Below, piece by piece: positions 34,501 to 44,659 of a stretch of 64,000 bases of DNA. This stretch comes from Erinaceus europaeus. Its lineage: Eukaryota; Chordata; Mammalia; Eulipotyphla; Erinaceidae. Below the pieces are notes generated by a model, which worked only from the letters and a program-made list of their open reading frames with translations, was not told where the DNA came from and made no database searches. The stretch covers positions 115,454,890 through 115,518,889 of the forward strand of contig NC_080164.1 of assembly GCF_950295315.1 (NCBI RefSeq), given 5' to 3'. Both the position numbers and the translations under genes were made by a program. How positions within the stretch are numbered: the first letter of the stretch is position 1; every line of letters begins with the position of its first letter.

Positions 34501-34990
34501 ATGCCACTAATTTTTGTACATTGATTTTGTAGCCTGACAACTTGCTATATTGCCTAATAACTTCCAGTAGTTTTCTGCTGGATTCTTTAGGTTTGTCTAT
34601 GAATACTATTATATCATCTGCAAATAGTGAGAGGTTGGCTTCTTCCCTTCCAATCTGTATTCCTTTGATTCCTTTCTCTTGTCTGATTGCTGTGGCAAAA
34701 ACTTCCAATAGTATGTTGAATTATAATGGTGATAGTGGACAGCCCTGTCTAGTCCCCGATCTGAGGGGGAATGCTTTCAGCTTCTGTCCATTGAGTATGA
34801 TGCTGGCTATAGGTTTGCTATATACAGATTCCACTATCTTTAGGAATTTCCCATCTATTCCCATTTTTTGTAGAGTTTTGAACATGAATGGGTATTGGAT
34901 TTTGTCAAAGGCTTTCTCTGCATCTATTGAGATAATCATGTGGTTTTTGGCTTTGCTTTTATTGACGTGGTAAATGACATTGATTGACTT
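31567..34990 (-). mobile_element. L1 part of the composite (5'-truncated in ORF2)
   Basis: Short 3' UTR form: the same 780-bp lack as at 28.3 kb (junction near 32010), then the 3' UTR to 32891 and ORF2 from 32892. L1 homology stops near 34990, within the reverse transcriptase domain ('attgacgtggtaaatgacat' is the last clear part), where the Vingi A-rich end begins. Confidence 0.92.
32892..34990 (-). pseudogene. L1 ORF2 remnant (RT and C-terminal region)
   Basis: LINE-1 ORF2 protein: the reverse transcriptase that copies L1 and SINE RNA at the nicked target. About 700 codons of the C-terminal side remain. Motif A, '[13 protein letters not shown]', is at about 34900-34939. Motif B, '[12 protein letters not shown]', is near 34721-34760. 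Motif C, '[12 protein letters not shown]', is near 34600-34630. The conserved C-terminal stretches 'DLPYDPVIPLLG' and 'MEYYAAIKNNE' are near 33050-33224, and the stop is at 32892. It is broken by a TAA just after motif B (about 34715) and by several frame changes. The endonuclease domain and ORF1 are absent, so it is inactive. Confidence 0.9.
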
Positions 34991-35565
34991 TCTTATTTTT
35001 ATGTTTTGTTATTCCTCAGTTGTTGTGTTTTGAGGACAAGCAACAGTGTACTAAATACCTTTATGGCAAATGCAATCACTAACCTCAGGAATTATAATAG
35101 CAACTGAAGCAAATATTGAAGCAATTTAATCACTACCAGTTAGCCAAACAATTTCTCCAGTCCGTGAAAAAATAGCAACCAAGTCCAAGTGAAAAAGAAG
35201 GAGAAAGGAAAGAAGGGATAGCAAGAATAGACAGTTATGCAAATCTACTATCCACTGTATATTCTAGGGGTAACAAGAGGAGAAAGGGAAGTAGAGTAGA
35301 GATACACACATAGAGAGTCCACTGTGAGTCAGATTTCTTCCCCAAAATAATTCACAAATGAATATCAGTGGATTCAGAAAGACAAAGAAGAAGGAAGGAA
35401 GAAATGGAAGACAAGATAAAAAAAAAATAGAGAAACAAGAGAGAGAAAAGAAAAAAGATAAGAAAAAGAGCTGTGGTAAAAGAGCAGTGAAAGGAAAGTT
35501 TTTTAATTGATTAATTTTTATTTTATTTTATTTTTTTAATTAGCTAGGAGGAGGAAGAAGGGGAG
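34991..35565 (-). other. Vingi 3' UTR, copy A
   Basis: Non-coding. The block 35226-35565 is repeated at 35828-36150 (shared 'acagttatgcaaatctacta', 'tccactgtatattctagggg', 'gatacac', 'caaaataattc'). The outer 220 bp (34991-35212) occur only here and form the true 3' end. Confidence 0.75.
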
Positions 35566-35820
35566 AGTCTTTAGAGGAGGTAGGAGTAATGAGACAAGTT
35601 CCTCTCACAATGTGTAAGGTGCCCAGTCCCCTAGCAATGAAAGATACCCTAAGAGTTAATTCTGGTCAACCTAAAGGAGGGGGGGAAAGAGATATTCCTT
35701 TATATAATATTAGTAATAAAATAGATCAGGGTAAAAAACCTGTCCCAGATTGCCTCAAGCCTCCTGAGAAGAGGCAGCTGATTGTTAAGAAAGAAAAAAA
35801 AACAAAAAAACCTCAGGACT
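35566..35820 (-). other. Second Vingi 5' UTR-like block, misplaced between two 3' UTR copies
   Basis: Matches 39260-39490 in order: 'cccagtcccctagc', 'gttaattctggtcaacct', 'gaggcagctgattg' and 'aagaaa'. It should stand only upstream of pol. Here it stands downstream of pol, joined to 3' UTR copy A. Confidence 0.7.
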
Positions 35821-36225
35821 AGACAAGAATAGCAGGAATAGACAGTTATGCAAATCTACTATCCACTGTATATTCTAGGGGTAGCTAAAGGAGAAAGGGA
35901 AGTAGAGCAGAGATACACGTAGAGAGAGTACTCTCTTGAGTCAGAGTTTTTCCTCAAAATAATTCCCAAACGTATATCAGTGAATTCAGAAAGCTGAAAG
36001 AGGAAGGAAGAAAGCATGACAAGAATGAGAAAAAGAAGAAAAAAAGAGAGAAGGAAAATAGAAAAAGATAAGAAAAAGAACAGTAATAAAAAAGCAGTGA
36101 AAGGAAAGAGTTATTTATTTATTTATTTATTATTTAACTAGCTATGCAGAAGGGGGGAGGGAGACAATGGGTAGGGGCAGTTCTTCTTCTAGCGTTTGCC
36201 CTTCTTCCGTAGTCAGTCAACAGCG
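35821..36225 (-). other. Vingi 3' UTR, copy B
   Basis: Follows the pol stop. It aligns with copy A up to about 35821 and lacks the 220-bp outer end present in copy A. The (ttta)n run at 36113-36133 corresponds to the A/T-rich tract at 35505-35535 in copy A. Confidence 0.7.
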
Positions 36226-39155
36226 TCAGGTTGAGCTTGATGTAGTTTCGAGACCTCCTTTGAATCTGGAGAGGTGGCAGTCGTTGACTATGTGGGTCAT
36301 AGTCTGTCTGGAGCCACAGGGGCAGTTCGGGTGTCTCTGGCTCCCCAGTGATGGAACATAGCGGCGCACCGGCCATGGCCTGTTCGATAGCGATTGAGGA
36401 GGGCCCAATCATAACGTGCTAGGTCAAAGCCGGGTTGATGCTTGCAGGGGTCTGTGATGAGGTGTTTGTTCTTTACCTCAGCTGACTGCCAACTCTGTTT
36501 CCAAGAGTCTGGAACAGAGAAGTTCAGTGTAGGTATAGGGGACCAGATTGGATGACGAGACGTCAAGTGTTGGACAGGGTGGGTGAAGATATCCGCGTAT
36601 ATTGGCAGGTCCGGTCGAGTGTAGACGTGGGAAATGAACTTAGATGATGCCACATCCCGACGAATATCTGGCAGGGCGAAGTTGCTAAGAACTGGCAGCC
36701 ATGGAACCAGGGTGGAACGGATGGTTCCAGAAATTATCCTCATGGAGGAATATAATTTGGAATCGACCAAGTGGACATGGGGGCTACGGAACCATACTGG
36801 GGCACAGTATTCTGCAGTGGAATAGCATAATGCCAGAGATGATGATCATAGTGTGGAAGCGCTCGTGCCCCATGAGGAGCTGGCCAGTCTAGCAATGATG
36901 TTATTCCTCGCACCCACCTTTGCTGCAGTTTTTATGAGATGTTCGTGGAATGACAGGGTGCAATCAAGAGTAACGCCAAGATAGACTGGCTGGGCTTCAT
37001 GCCGGGTTCTCGTATCGTCAAGCTGCACATTAAGCTCACGTGAGGCCGAGGCATGGTGTAGATGGAAAACAGATGATACCGTTTTTTCAGTGCTAGGGAT
37101 TAGTAGCCATTTTTTACAGTAATCAGATATCAGAGACATGTCTTTCGTGAGGATGTCAAACTTGGATGCCTGAGTTGCACAGCAGATGTCATCGGTGTAG
37201 ATGAACTTCCTTGAAGAAGTTTCTGGAAGGTCATTGATGTAAATATTAAATAGCATAGGAGCCAGAACAGAGCCATGGGGGAGGCCACTTGAGACAAGTC
37301 TCCATCTGCTAGACTTGTCACCCAGATGCACCCGGAATCTTCTGTTTTGGAGAAGAAACGATATAGTGTTGGCCACCCATGGAGGCAGGCATCTTGAGAT
37401 CTTGACTAGGAGACCACGGTGCCAGACCGTGTCATAGGCTGCTGTGAGATCAACAAAGACAGCACCCGTCTTTAAATTCTTCTGGAATCCATTTTCAATG
37501 TAAGTTGAGAGGGCCACGACTTGTTCGCAGGTAGATCTTCCTGGGCAGAAACCAGCTTGGGCGGGTGATAGGAATTTCTCTGTAAGAGGAGAAATTCGTG
37601 ACAGAAGCAGCCTCTCAAGGAGTTTGTAACACACGGAGAGAAGAGAAATTGATCTATAGCTGGCGGCCAGTGTTGGGTCTTTCTTTGGTTTCAAAACTGC
37701 TATTATCTCTGCATGATGCCAAATTTTGGGCATAGATTCAGATTCCAAGATGTGGGACAGGAATATAGTGAGCCACTTCTTTGCCGCGGGGCCCAAGTTA
37801 AGAATGAATTCTGGGGTGATGTTATCATAGCCAGCAGCCGTTCCTGGTTTAACCCTCTTCAAATTGTCTTCCAGTTCAGACAGTGTAAAGGGAGAGAGTT
37901 TTGGAGATGGACAAGATAAACAGAAGTGGGATGACCACTCATGGGAAATTTCTCTTTTCCAGACTGGTTCGATCTCAGCACGTCCAACTTGAGTTAGGTG
38001 ACTGGCCACTGAGTTTGGAGATACGGGAGGATGGGAGACGGGAGAGGGTTGGCTACAGGCACCCAGACTATGAAGAAGCTTCCAGGCCTTCCTACTTGAG
38101 TGGGTGAAGTTCAGACTTTCCGTGAGTTGTTGCCAGCGGGCTTGGCGTGCTGCATCCAGGGAGGCAATGAGATGGTCAGCCACATCTGGGTCGCTCGACT
38201 CATCATACTGCTTTAGTAGTTGCTCACATTCAGCATCAAGACAAGGCGTATAGTTAGCACGTCTCCCTCAAGAAATGGCTTGGGAAGCTGCTTTGAAGAT
38301 GGCTTGGTGGAAGCGCCTGTAGGAATCTTCAGAGGGGATAGAGTTAATTGGAATTGCAGAAATAGATTTGTTGGTAAGATCACTGAACAGACGCCAGTTT
38401 GCTTTCTGAAAGTTCCATCTTAGTTTCTCTGAGCACAGAATCAGTAGGAGCTGGAGATCAATGTGGATGATAGCTGGGCGGTGATGACTGTGCGGGAAGA
38501 TCTTGAGAACTTGTCTCGTAGCGGGAAAGGCTTGGCCGTTGACTGTGCTAATCCAGCACAGGTCAGGTGACGAGTCTTTATTCCATCTAGCACTGTGAAA
38601 AGAGCCTGGCTGTTTGGGATCGTATAATAGGGAGAGATCATTCGCTGAAGCCCAGTCGGCTAAGGTAGAGCCATCAGCACGAATGGAGGAATATCCTCAG
38701 TCTTGGTGATGACTATTAAAGTCTCCAACGTAAACAGCTGGGTGATTCGGGCTAGGCAGCACCTTATTATCCCATGAGGCACTGGGAGGCTTATATACAT
38801 TGACAGACTGAATAGTTCCAATAGTAATGGAGTCGTAGAAGGTCGAAGAGGCTGTATGGTAAACGTCCGCAAGATACAATTTAGTGTAGATGGCTCGGCC
38901 GTGTTTAGGATGGAGATTATAGCATATTAAATCTAATCCACTGATGGTGAATCGAGCAGCTTCATCAACTGCTATATGTGTTTCTTGTAGGCAAATAACA
39001 TCTGCCTGATGCTGTATCGCCAGTTGACCAATAAGAATGCGTTTGGCAAAGGACAGCCCCTCAACATTAAGTTGGAGGACTGGAAGAGCAGGACCAACAG
39101 CTTGAAAGCTGTCAGGAGCTGCTTGTTGCTGGCTTTGAAAGTGACTGGGATCCAT
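36226..39155 (-). pseudogene. Vingi pol (endonuclease - reverse transcriptase - zinc knuckle), broken
   Basis: Pol nicks the target and primes reverse transcription there. The start codon at 39155 opens 'MDPSHFQSQQQ'. Endonuclease, residues 30-230: 'DVICLQETHI' (catalytic E) and 'VYVGDFNSHH' (catalytic D/N). RT, about residues 430-720: motif A 'FVDLTAAYDTVW', motif B 'SSGLPHGSVLAPMLF' (most relatives have GLPQG), motif C 'FIYTDDICC' (usual YADD). Then comes 'AEYCAPVW', typical of Jockey/CR1-like pols, and the knuckle CPCG...THIVNDC near 36250-36330. It is about 975 codons in all. Breaks: in-frame TGA near 38695 (where relatives tend to have W), near 38267 and near 36846 (both fit CGA to TGA), and a one-base frameshift between about 36320 and 36365. 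The longest intact piece is 36846-38183 (445 codons). Confidence 0.88.
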
Positions 39156-39863
39156 GTGGATTCAGTCAGCTAGGAAGGATTGTCAGTTTCCCCAATGAAT
39201 GGGTACTCATGGGATGCAGCACGGGAAGGTTGATTCAATGCATCCTGGTAGGGGTAGTAGGAAAAATTGAAAACAAGTTATTTTAGCTGTGAATAAGACA
39301 CCCAGTCCCCTAGCTATGGAAAATACACTGAGTTAATTCTGGTCAACCTGAAGGAGAGGGTTAAAGGGCTACACGTTTATCTTGTGTTGATAATAAAATA
39401 GAACAGAGTAAAAAATCTGTCCTGTCTTCATCTTGGATGGCTCTAGGCCCCCTGAGCAGAGGCAGCTGATTGGCTACTCAGAAAGAAAAGAGGCCAAAGG
39501 TTTCAGAAGGGAATAGAATTAGAATGAATGACACCCCCTGGTGGGACAGGAATCTTGGTAAAGAAAGAAGCTCAGCATGGGAGCCTGCTAGGAGCTGATC
39601 TCTGGTCCCCAGGGACTGTTTATGGGGTGGGGTGGGGGGGGAATGTGCTTCAGGAATAATTATTTAAAAGAAAAAAATTTTTTCCCTTTCTTTTTACTCT
39701 ATTTTCTAACCCAAACTGAGTTATAGTCATCTCCTTGGTGTCAACGCTAGGACCCCTTATTGACTGGCGTACTAGAGGCAAAAAATCCTATCGTTTCCAG
39801 TAGATGTGGTTGGAGCTCAAGCTACTAGCAGCTTCTCATTCCACCATCTTCAGGAATCCCTCA
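39156..39863 (-). promoter_or_regulatory. Vingi 5' UTR with a presumed internal promoter
   Basis: About 700 bp non-coding upstream of the pol start. Non-LTR elements of this group carry promoters internal to the 5' UTR (known). On the minus strand, 15 or so bases from the end, is gaagatggtggaat, close to a YY1 site (AAGATGGC). L1 elements carry a YY1 site in the same place. Function is inference. Confidence 0.5.
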
Positions 39864-39875
39864 GTAATTTTTCTT
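39864..39875. repeat. TSD, right copy, of the L1-Vingi composite
   Basis: gtaatttttctt; followed by aagtagaaattat. Together with 31555-31566 it defines the insertion edges. Confidence 0.85.
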
Positions 39876-41017
39876 AAGTAGAAATTATATGGGACAAATA
39901 TTTGGTTTCTCTTCTGAAAAAATTACTTTTTCCGTTCTTACAGTATATGTATTGAACAAATCAATAAAGTCATACAGGCCAACTCTGAGTAAGGTATGTA
40001 GTTCCAGAGCTGGTCTGATTCATCAGTAGAAATAAAATAAAGAGAACCAAGGCAGAAAGATAAGATAAAATGAGGATGTAAAGAAAAAAATATGCATGCA
40101 AAATTGTGGGAGATGGCATTCTACTGTCAGTACACCTGATGACATAGATTGCTCCCTCTCATGTCCCTCACTTTTAGAATAGTATCTAGAGCATATGAAC
40201 CCCCTGGGGAATATTGGTTTAGTGAATGAGCAGATGAGTGATCAGTAAGAAGACAAGTACTGTAAAGCCAAGTCTTTGCCTGACAAGCCAGCTGAATTGG
40301 AATGGTCTGGACTATATCGCTAACTATAAGTGACCTTCCAGAGTTAACTAATTGTGCAGCATCACAGATATTTTTATTTTGATCATTGCTGGGTAACAGT
40401 AGTATCTCAATACCTAATATCTATTATTATCATTCTGATTTATGTATGCTTTATTAAATAAATTTAGTTCACTTGCCTTTGTTTTAAATATAAAATAATC
40501 ATCTTGTCAAGTATACTATTTTGTTCTTCTGTAAAATACTTATATTCGTGGCTTGGTTTTGGTTTTATGACAATGAAATAAATGAGATTTTCCCCCTCCA
40601 TTTATTAAGTGAAAAAATTAAAAGCTACGTGCTCTGATTTGTAGAAGATCATGTGTACATACCAGGAGGTACCACATTTCCAGAATAATTTTCAAGTCAA
40701 AATGTGCGATGAATTGTGATAATTTAGAAGTATGTGGCAGTGTATTAAATTGCTCCCCACTTTCTCTCCTTGTGAATGTCAGTGTTTGATTTACCATCCT
40801 TATGGGAAAAAAATTTCTCCCCAGATGGTTAAGATGAAGTAATTCTAAGGAACAAATTCCTCATCATGACAGAAAAATGAGAATGATCCCATAGGAATGA
40901 AGGTTGTGGATTGCAAATGCAGAATAATTTACACAGATACTTCCTTACTTGATGATTCTTATAATTAACTTTGGAACATTATCTGTGTCTATAATTATGT
41001 TTGTTGATGCAACTTTC
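39876..41017. other. No gene seen
   Basis: Unique-looking AT-rich sequence following the composite element. Confidence 0.4.
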
Positions 41018-41200
41018 TTTTCTTCTTTAAATCATCTTTATTCATTTATTGGGTAGAGACAGCCAGAAATCAAGAGGGTAGGGGGAGTTAGATAGATAAA
41101 GACAGACACCTGCAATACTGCTTCACCCCCTGGAAGCTCAAACCCAGGGCATTGTACACTGTAACATGTGTGCTGTAACCAAGTACACCACCACCCAGCC
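41018..41200 (-). mobile_element. SINE, type B (antisense)
   Basis: 'tctttattcatttattgggt', 'agagacagccagaaatcaag', 'gctcaaacccagggcattgt' and 'acaccaccacccagccctga'. The flanks tgatgcaactt and tgatacaactt suggest a TSD. Confidence 0.88.
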
Positions 41201-41889
41201 CTGATACAACTTCCATATGTTTAGAGTATGCACTACAACCAGAAAATTGTCTTGATATAAAAAAAAAAAAAACAACACCACAATTCTCCATCTACAATTT
41301 GACCAAGTAGAATGTAATCTATGTAGGGCTACGTAATATTTAATACTGAGTATCATGTTTGTGACCTTAGGAAGGAGAAAATACAAATATGATGATCCCA
41401 CTCAAATATCAGTTAGCATCTAATAGCAGTTATACCTGGCAGCTTATTATTTTCATGAGCTTTCTGTCATTTCACAATCTTGCTGCATGGAAGCAGAATT
41501 TGTGCTGTGCTCATTCTGGTCCTGCCACAGTTAGGAAGCTTCTGTGAGCCCTTCCTGTGTAATGCTATTTTTATATTATCCACTGATTGCTATCAGTAAT
41601 GGAAAGCTTCTAAGTTCCTTGAGTTTGTTCTACTCACTGGTCAGTGGTAGCTCTCCATAGGCAGAAACCAATTCTGTTAACACAAACTGCTGGCTAGGGA
41701 GAGGGCTCTCTGTTAAGATCTTGGCCTGATACCTGTAGCAACATCACCTTCGAGGATATGTTGACTTTCTATGTGTATGAGCTTATAAAAGCCTAAATCA
41801 ATTGTTTAGGAGGTAGGCTTAAGGTAAAATACTGGGAAGACATTGCTACTAGTTATGCTTGTATGCAGGCTTTACAGCACTAATTCTTT
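41201..41889. other. No gene seen
   Basis: Unique-looking. An A run lies at about 41260-41273. Confidence 0.4.
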
Positions 41890-42057
41890 AAAAATATATA
41901 TTTTATTCATTTTATTTTATTGAGAGAGAGGCACAGAAAGAAAGAGACCAGAGCACCACTCAGCTCTGGCATATGGTGGTGCTGAGTAACAAACTTGAGA
42001 CCATAGAGCCTCAGGTATGAATGTCTTTTGCTTAACCATTATGCTGCCTCCACAGGC
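41890..42057 (-). mobile_element. SINE, type C (antisense)
   Basis: 'attttattgagagagaggca', 'ccagagcaccactcagctct', 'catagagcctcaggtatgaa' and 'ttaaccattatgctgcctcc'. The flanking taattct on both sides may be a TSD. Confidence 0.8.
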
Positions 42058-42734
42058 CTACAATATTAATTCTCAAGCAAAATGATTCCTATTAATCAAA
42101 AGGCCTTTCTATAAATTCTGGGACACCATCTTGAAGGAGGAGACACTTTCATTCATTTTTAATTTTGTGCATTAAGAAATTTAATAGTTTTCAATCTAAG
42201 CAAGTATAAATTTATGAAACGCAGTCCATGTGTTTTGTTTATTTTTACTTTTGACTAAATTCATACTGTTATGTCAGCTGAGTTGTATTATATTAGTGGA
42301 CCATTTTATTTGATAAACACATAGCTACGCTTATATGAAAACATTCTAAAATTAAATGCCTTGTTCCATACCTTCGAAGATGTAGTTTCCAGTATTTAAT
42401 TATCTATATAGCCAAAAGATTTCTTTGTGATTTACAGTATAAAGGAACTGGGGGGGGTGAAATATATCTTTGGGTTCTAAGTGATAATCTGAAATTCATT
42501 AATTTGTCTTTGGCTCCTCTGTCAAATGCGAAAAAATAAAGATGACAACAATTTTTGTGTTATTGCATTATTATAAATAACAAAACAGAATATATTCAAA
42601 TTCAATAAAATACTGTTACATATACTAGAAAGCTAGCAAATTCAGTTATAATCACCCTGATTAAAAACTCTTTAGAAAGACCTAAGAAAGTAGAGGATGT
42701 ATGGGTACATTAAGATTTTCCCCACAAGTCACGT
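42058..42734. other. No gene seen
   Basis: AT-rich, unique-looking. An 8-base G run lies at 42451-42458. Confidence 0.4.
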
Positions 42735-42880
42735 CACTAGGTCAATGTATTAAATCATGGAATTTGCATGTCTGAGGCTCGGAGTCCCAGAATCAATCCC
42801 CAGTACCATCATAAGCCAGAGGTGAGCAGTGCTCTATTCTGCCTTTCTCTCTGTGACTCTCTGTATTACATAAATAAGCC
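42735..42880 (+). mobile_element. SINE, type C (sense)
   Basis: 'gcatgtctgaggctcggagt', 'cagaatcaatccccagtacc' (B box position), 'ataagccagaggtgagcagt' and 'attacataaataagcc'. Confidence 0.75.
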
Positions 42881-43545
42881 AATCAACCTTTTATTTTCTT
42901 TCTGAAGAAAGCCTTTTATCGCCAATGTAGCAGTAGACTTAGCTAAGCATATGTGTGTGTGAGAATACCGGTAATTTAGGATGAAGAACTTTACAAGTTC
43001 TGGCAGAGGGAATGTGTGGGTGGATGGCCTGGTAAAGATGGAACTAATCTAGTAGTCAACCCTGAAATGGTAGCTACAGTATAAAAGAAGTTCATAACAA
43101 TATGTATGTATTTACAAATATAGATGGCTATTCATTATCAAAAATGATAATGATATATGAATATCTATCTACTAGCGTCTCTCTACATATATAATACTGA
43201 CTTTTGAAAGTTTGCATTTCACGACTTTTACATAGTATTCAAATGAGTACCTGTTTTCACAAACAAATCTGGAGAAGATTTTGGTACTACATACAAAGAG
43301 AAAAACCACAAACTGAGTTCAAATTTGTTCTTGGGGCAGCCCACACTGAGCAGCAAACCTAGCACTGCCATACTGCTTCCCATGGACTGTCTTATAGACT
43401 GTGCATGTATTATATTATTCCTGATTTTACTTAATGGGAGTTTTTGTGTTTTATGTGTTATTTGGTATAATTTGTCAGGATATTTTGGGGGTATGGTAAT
43501 GTTTTTATTAAGATTAGTACTAAGTATCCAATTTCTTTTATTTTT
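42881..43545. other. No gene seen
   Basis: Unique-looking. Open frame 43325-43549 runs into SINE flank and has no domain. Confidence 0.4.
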
Positions 43546-43795
43546 TTGACATTTATTTATTTTCCCTTTTGTTGCCCTTGTTGTTTATCGTTGTTGTTGT
43601 TATTGCTGTCATTGTTGTTGGATAGGACAGAGAGAAATGGAGGGAGGAGGGGAAGACAGAGAGGGGGAGAAAGATAAACACCTCCAGACCTGTTTCACTG
43701 TCTGTGAAGCGACTCCCCTACAGGTGGAGAGCCGCGTCCTCGAACCTTGTGCTTTGCGCCACCTGTGCTTAACCCACTGAGCTACGCCTGACTCC
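43546..43795 (-). mobile_element. SINE, type A (antisense), with TSD
   Basis: 'cccttttgttgcccttgttg', 'ggataggacagagagaaatg', 'tgtctgtgaagcgactcccc' and 'cactgagctacgcctgactc'. It carries a small deletion over the B box region. The flanks gtatccaatttctttt and gtatccattttctttt are an imperfect TSD. Confidence 0.92.
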
Positions 43796-43837
43796 CTGTA
43801 TCCATTTTCTTTTCACCAGTTTGACCTGTGGAAGATT

Positions 43838-44085
43838 TTCTTTTTTTGTTTTCCCTCCAGGGTTATTGCTTGGGTTTGGTGCCTGCACTCCTGGTGGCCA
43901 TTTCTTTCTGTTTTTTCTATTTGATTTGATAGGTTAGAGAGAAATTGAGGGGGGCAGAGTAGATTGAGAGAGAGGAAGAGAGAGAAAGAAAGACACATGC
44001 CGGCAGACCTGCTTCACCACTTGTGAAGCATCCCTGCTGCAGGTGGGAACCGAATTGGAACCCAGGGCCTTGCAGGGTCCTTCCA
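43838..44085 (-). mobile_element. tRNA-derived SINE with 3' module (antisense)
   Basis: 'ccctccagggttattgcttg', 'ctgcactcctggtggccatt', 'taggttagagagaaattgag', 'cctgcttcaccacttgtgaa' and 'gaattggaacccagggcctt'. Confidence 0.85.
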
Positions 44086-44250
44086 CATAATACTCCTATA
44101 CTTTTATGTAGATGAAGAAACCTGTAGTTAGACATAGAAATGGAATTACCTTTAAGAAGAGGTAAATATAAAATAAATGGGAAAAAACATAAAGAGAAGA
44201 TAAAAGGATTTTTGAGTGCCTCATCTTGATACATCCTATTTCATGCTGAT

Positions 44251-44318
44251 TGTTGATAATCAGAAAATGTGGTTTTAGCAACTATGTTGATAATCAGAAA
44301 ATGTGGTTTTAGCAACTA
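44251..44318. repeat. Perfect 34-bp tandem duplication
   Basis: 44251-44284 and 44285-44318 are identical (tgttgataatcagaaaatgt, then ggttttagcaacta). There are exactly two units, with unrelated flanks. Confidence 0.95.
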
Positions 44319-44659
44319 GTAAATAATAAGTAATTTCTGAGAATGTACAAAATGGAAAGTGGCAGTGTTGAGATTCTCACTGTTTGCAAGATTACTGTTG
44401 CCAGAGCTCCAACAGGCAGAATGAATGTGGCTGGCAATAACCATTGGAGCCTGTGTGGTAACATCTTTGTCCAGCTACTGGTATAAATTGTTGGCTTAAT
44501 GGTAGGAGTAGAAGGCGGTTGGAGAAGGTGAAGAAGAATGAAAATATATGAAAATTGAAAGAAGGGTGTTACAGAAGAATTAATGAAGTCTTTGAACCCA
44601 GAGTCAGCTGAATGAATTTGGAAGCATAATACCTAGCCCCCATACAACCTCAAGTTACT
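44319..44659. other. No gene seen
   Basis: Unique-looking. Confidence 0.4.

Larger units (their letters stand above)
31567..39863 (-). mobile_element. L1-Vingi composite retrotransposon inserted as one unit
   Basis: Read on the minus strand, it has four parts in order. First is the Vingi 5' UTR and broken pol (39863 to about 36226), then Vingi 3' UTR sequence with an internal duplication (to about 34991). L1 from within ORF2 through its 3' UTR follows (34990 to 31567), and then the A-rich tail. Only the outer edges carry a TSD (12 bp). Rejoining the flanks gives a plus-strand nick site ttctt/aagtag, which fits the L1 endonuclease preference TTTT/AA. I see no TSD around the Vingi part alone. 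This suggests one L1-driven insertion of a chimeric cDNA. Confidence 0.8.
34991..39863 (-). mobile_element. Vingi-type non-LTR retrotransposon (Ingi/Vingi group)
   Basis: A single long pol with an N-terminal APE-like endonuclease, a reverse transcriptase of the Jockey/CR1/Ingi kind and a C-terminal CCHC knuckle. I see no RNase H domain, which separates Vingi from Ingi (Kojima and colleagues described Vingi-1 in hedgehogs). The 5' UTR is about 700 bp. The 3' end is A-rich (minus strand, 34991-35010). It looks full length at the 5' end because the TSD begins right after it. The family name is assigned from domain content and the hedgehog context, not from an alignment. Confidence 0.8.

Noticed and set aside
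36846..38183. Intact 445-codon frame as a domesticated host gene
   Set aside because: It is the RT core of a Vingi pol with in-frame stops on both sides, within an element with a clear TSD; decay explains it.
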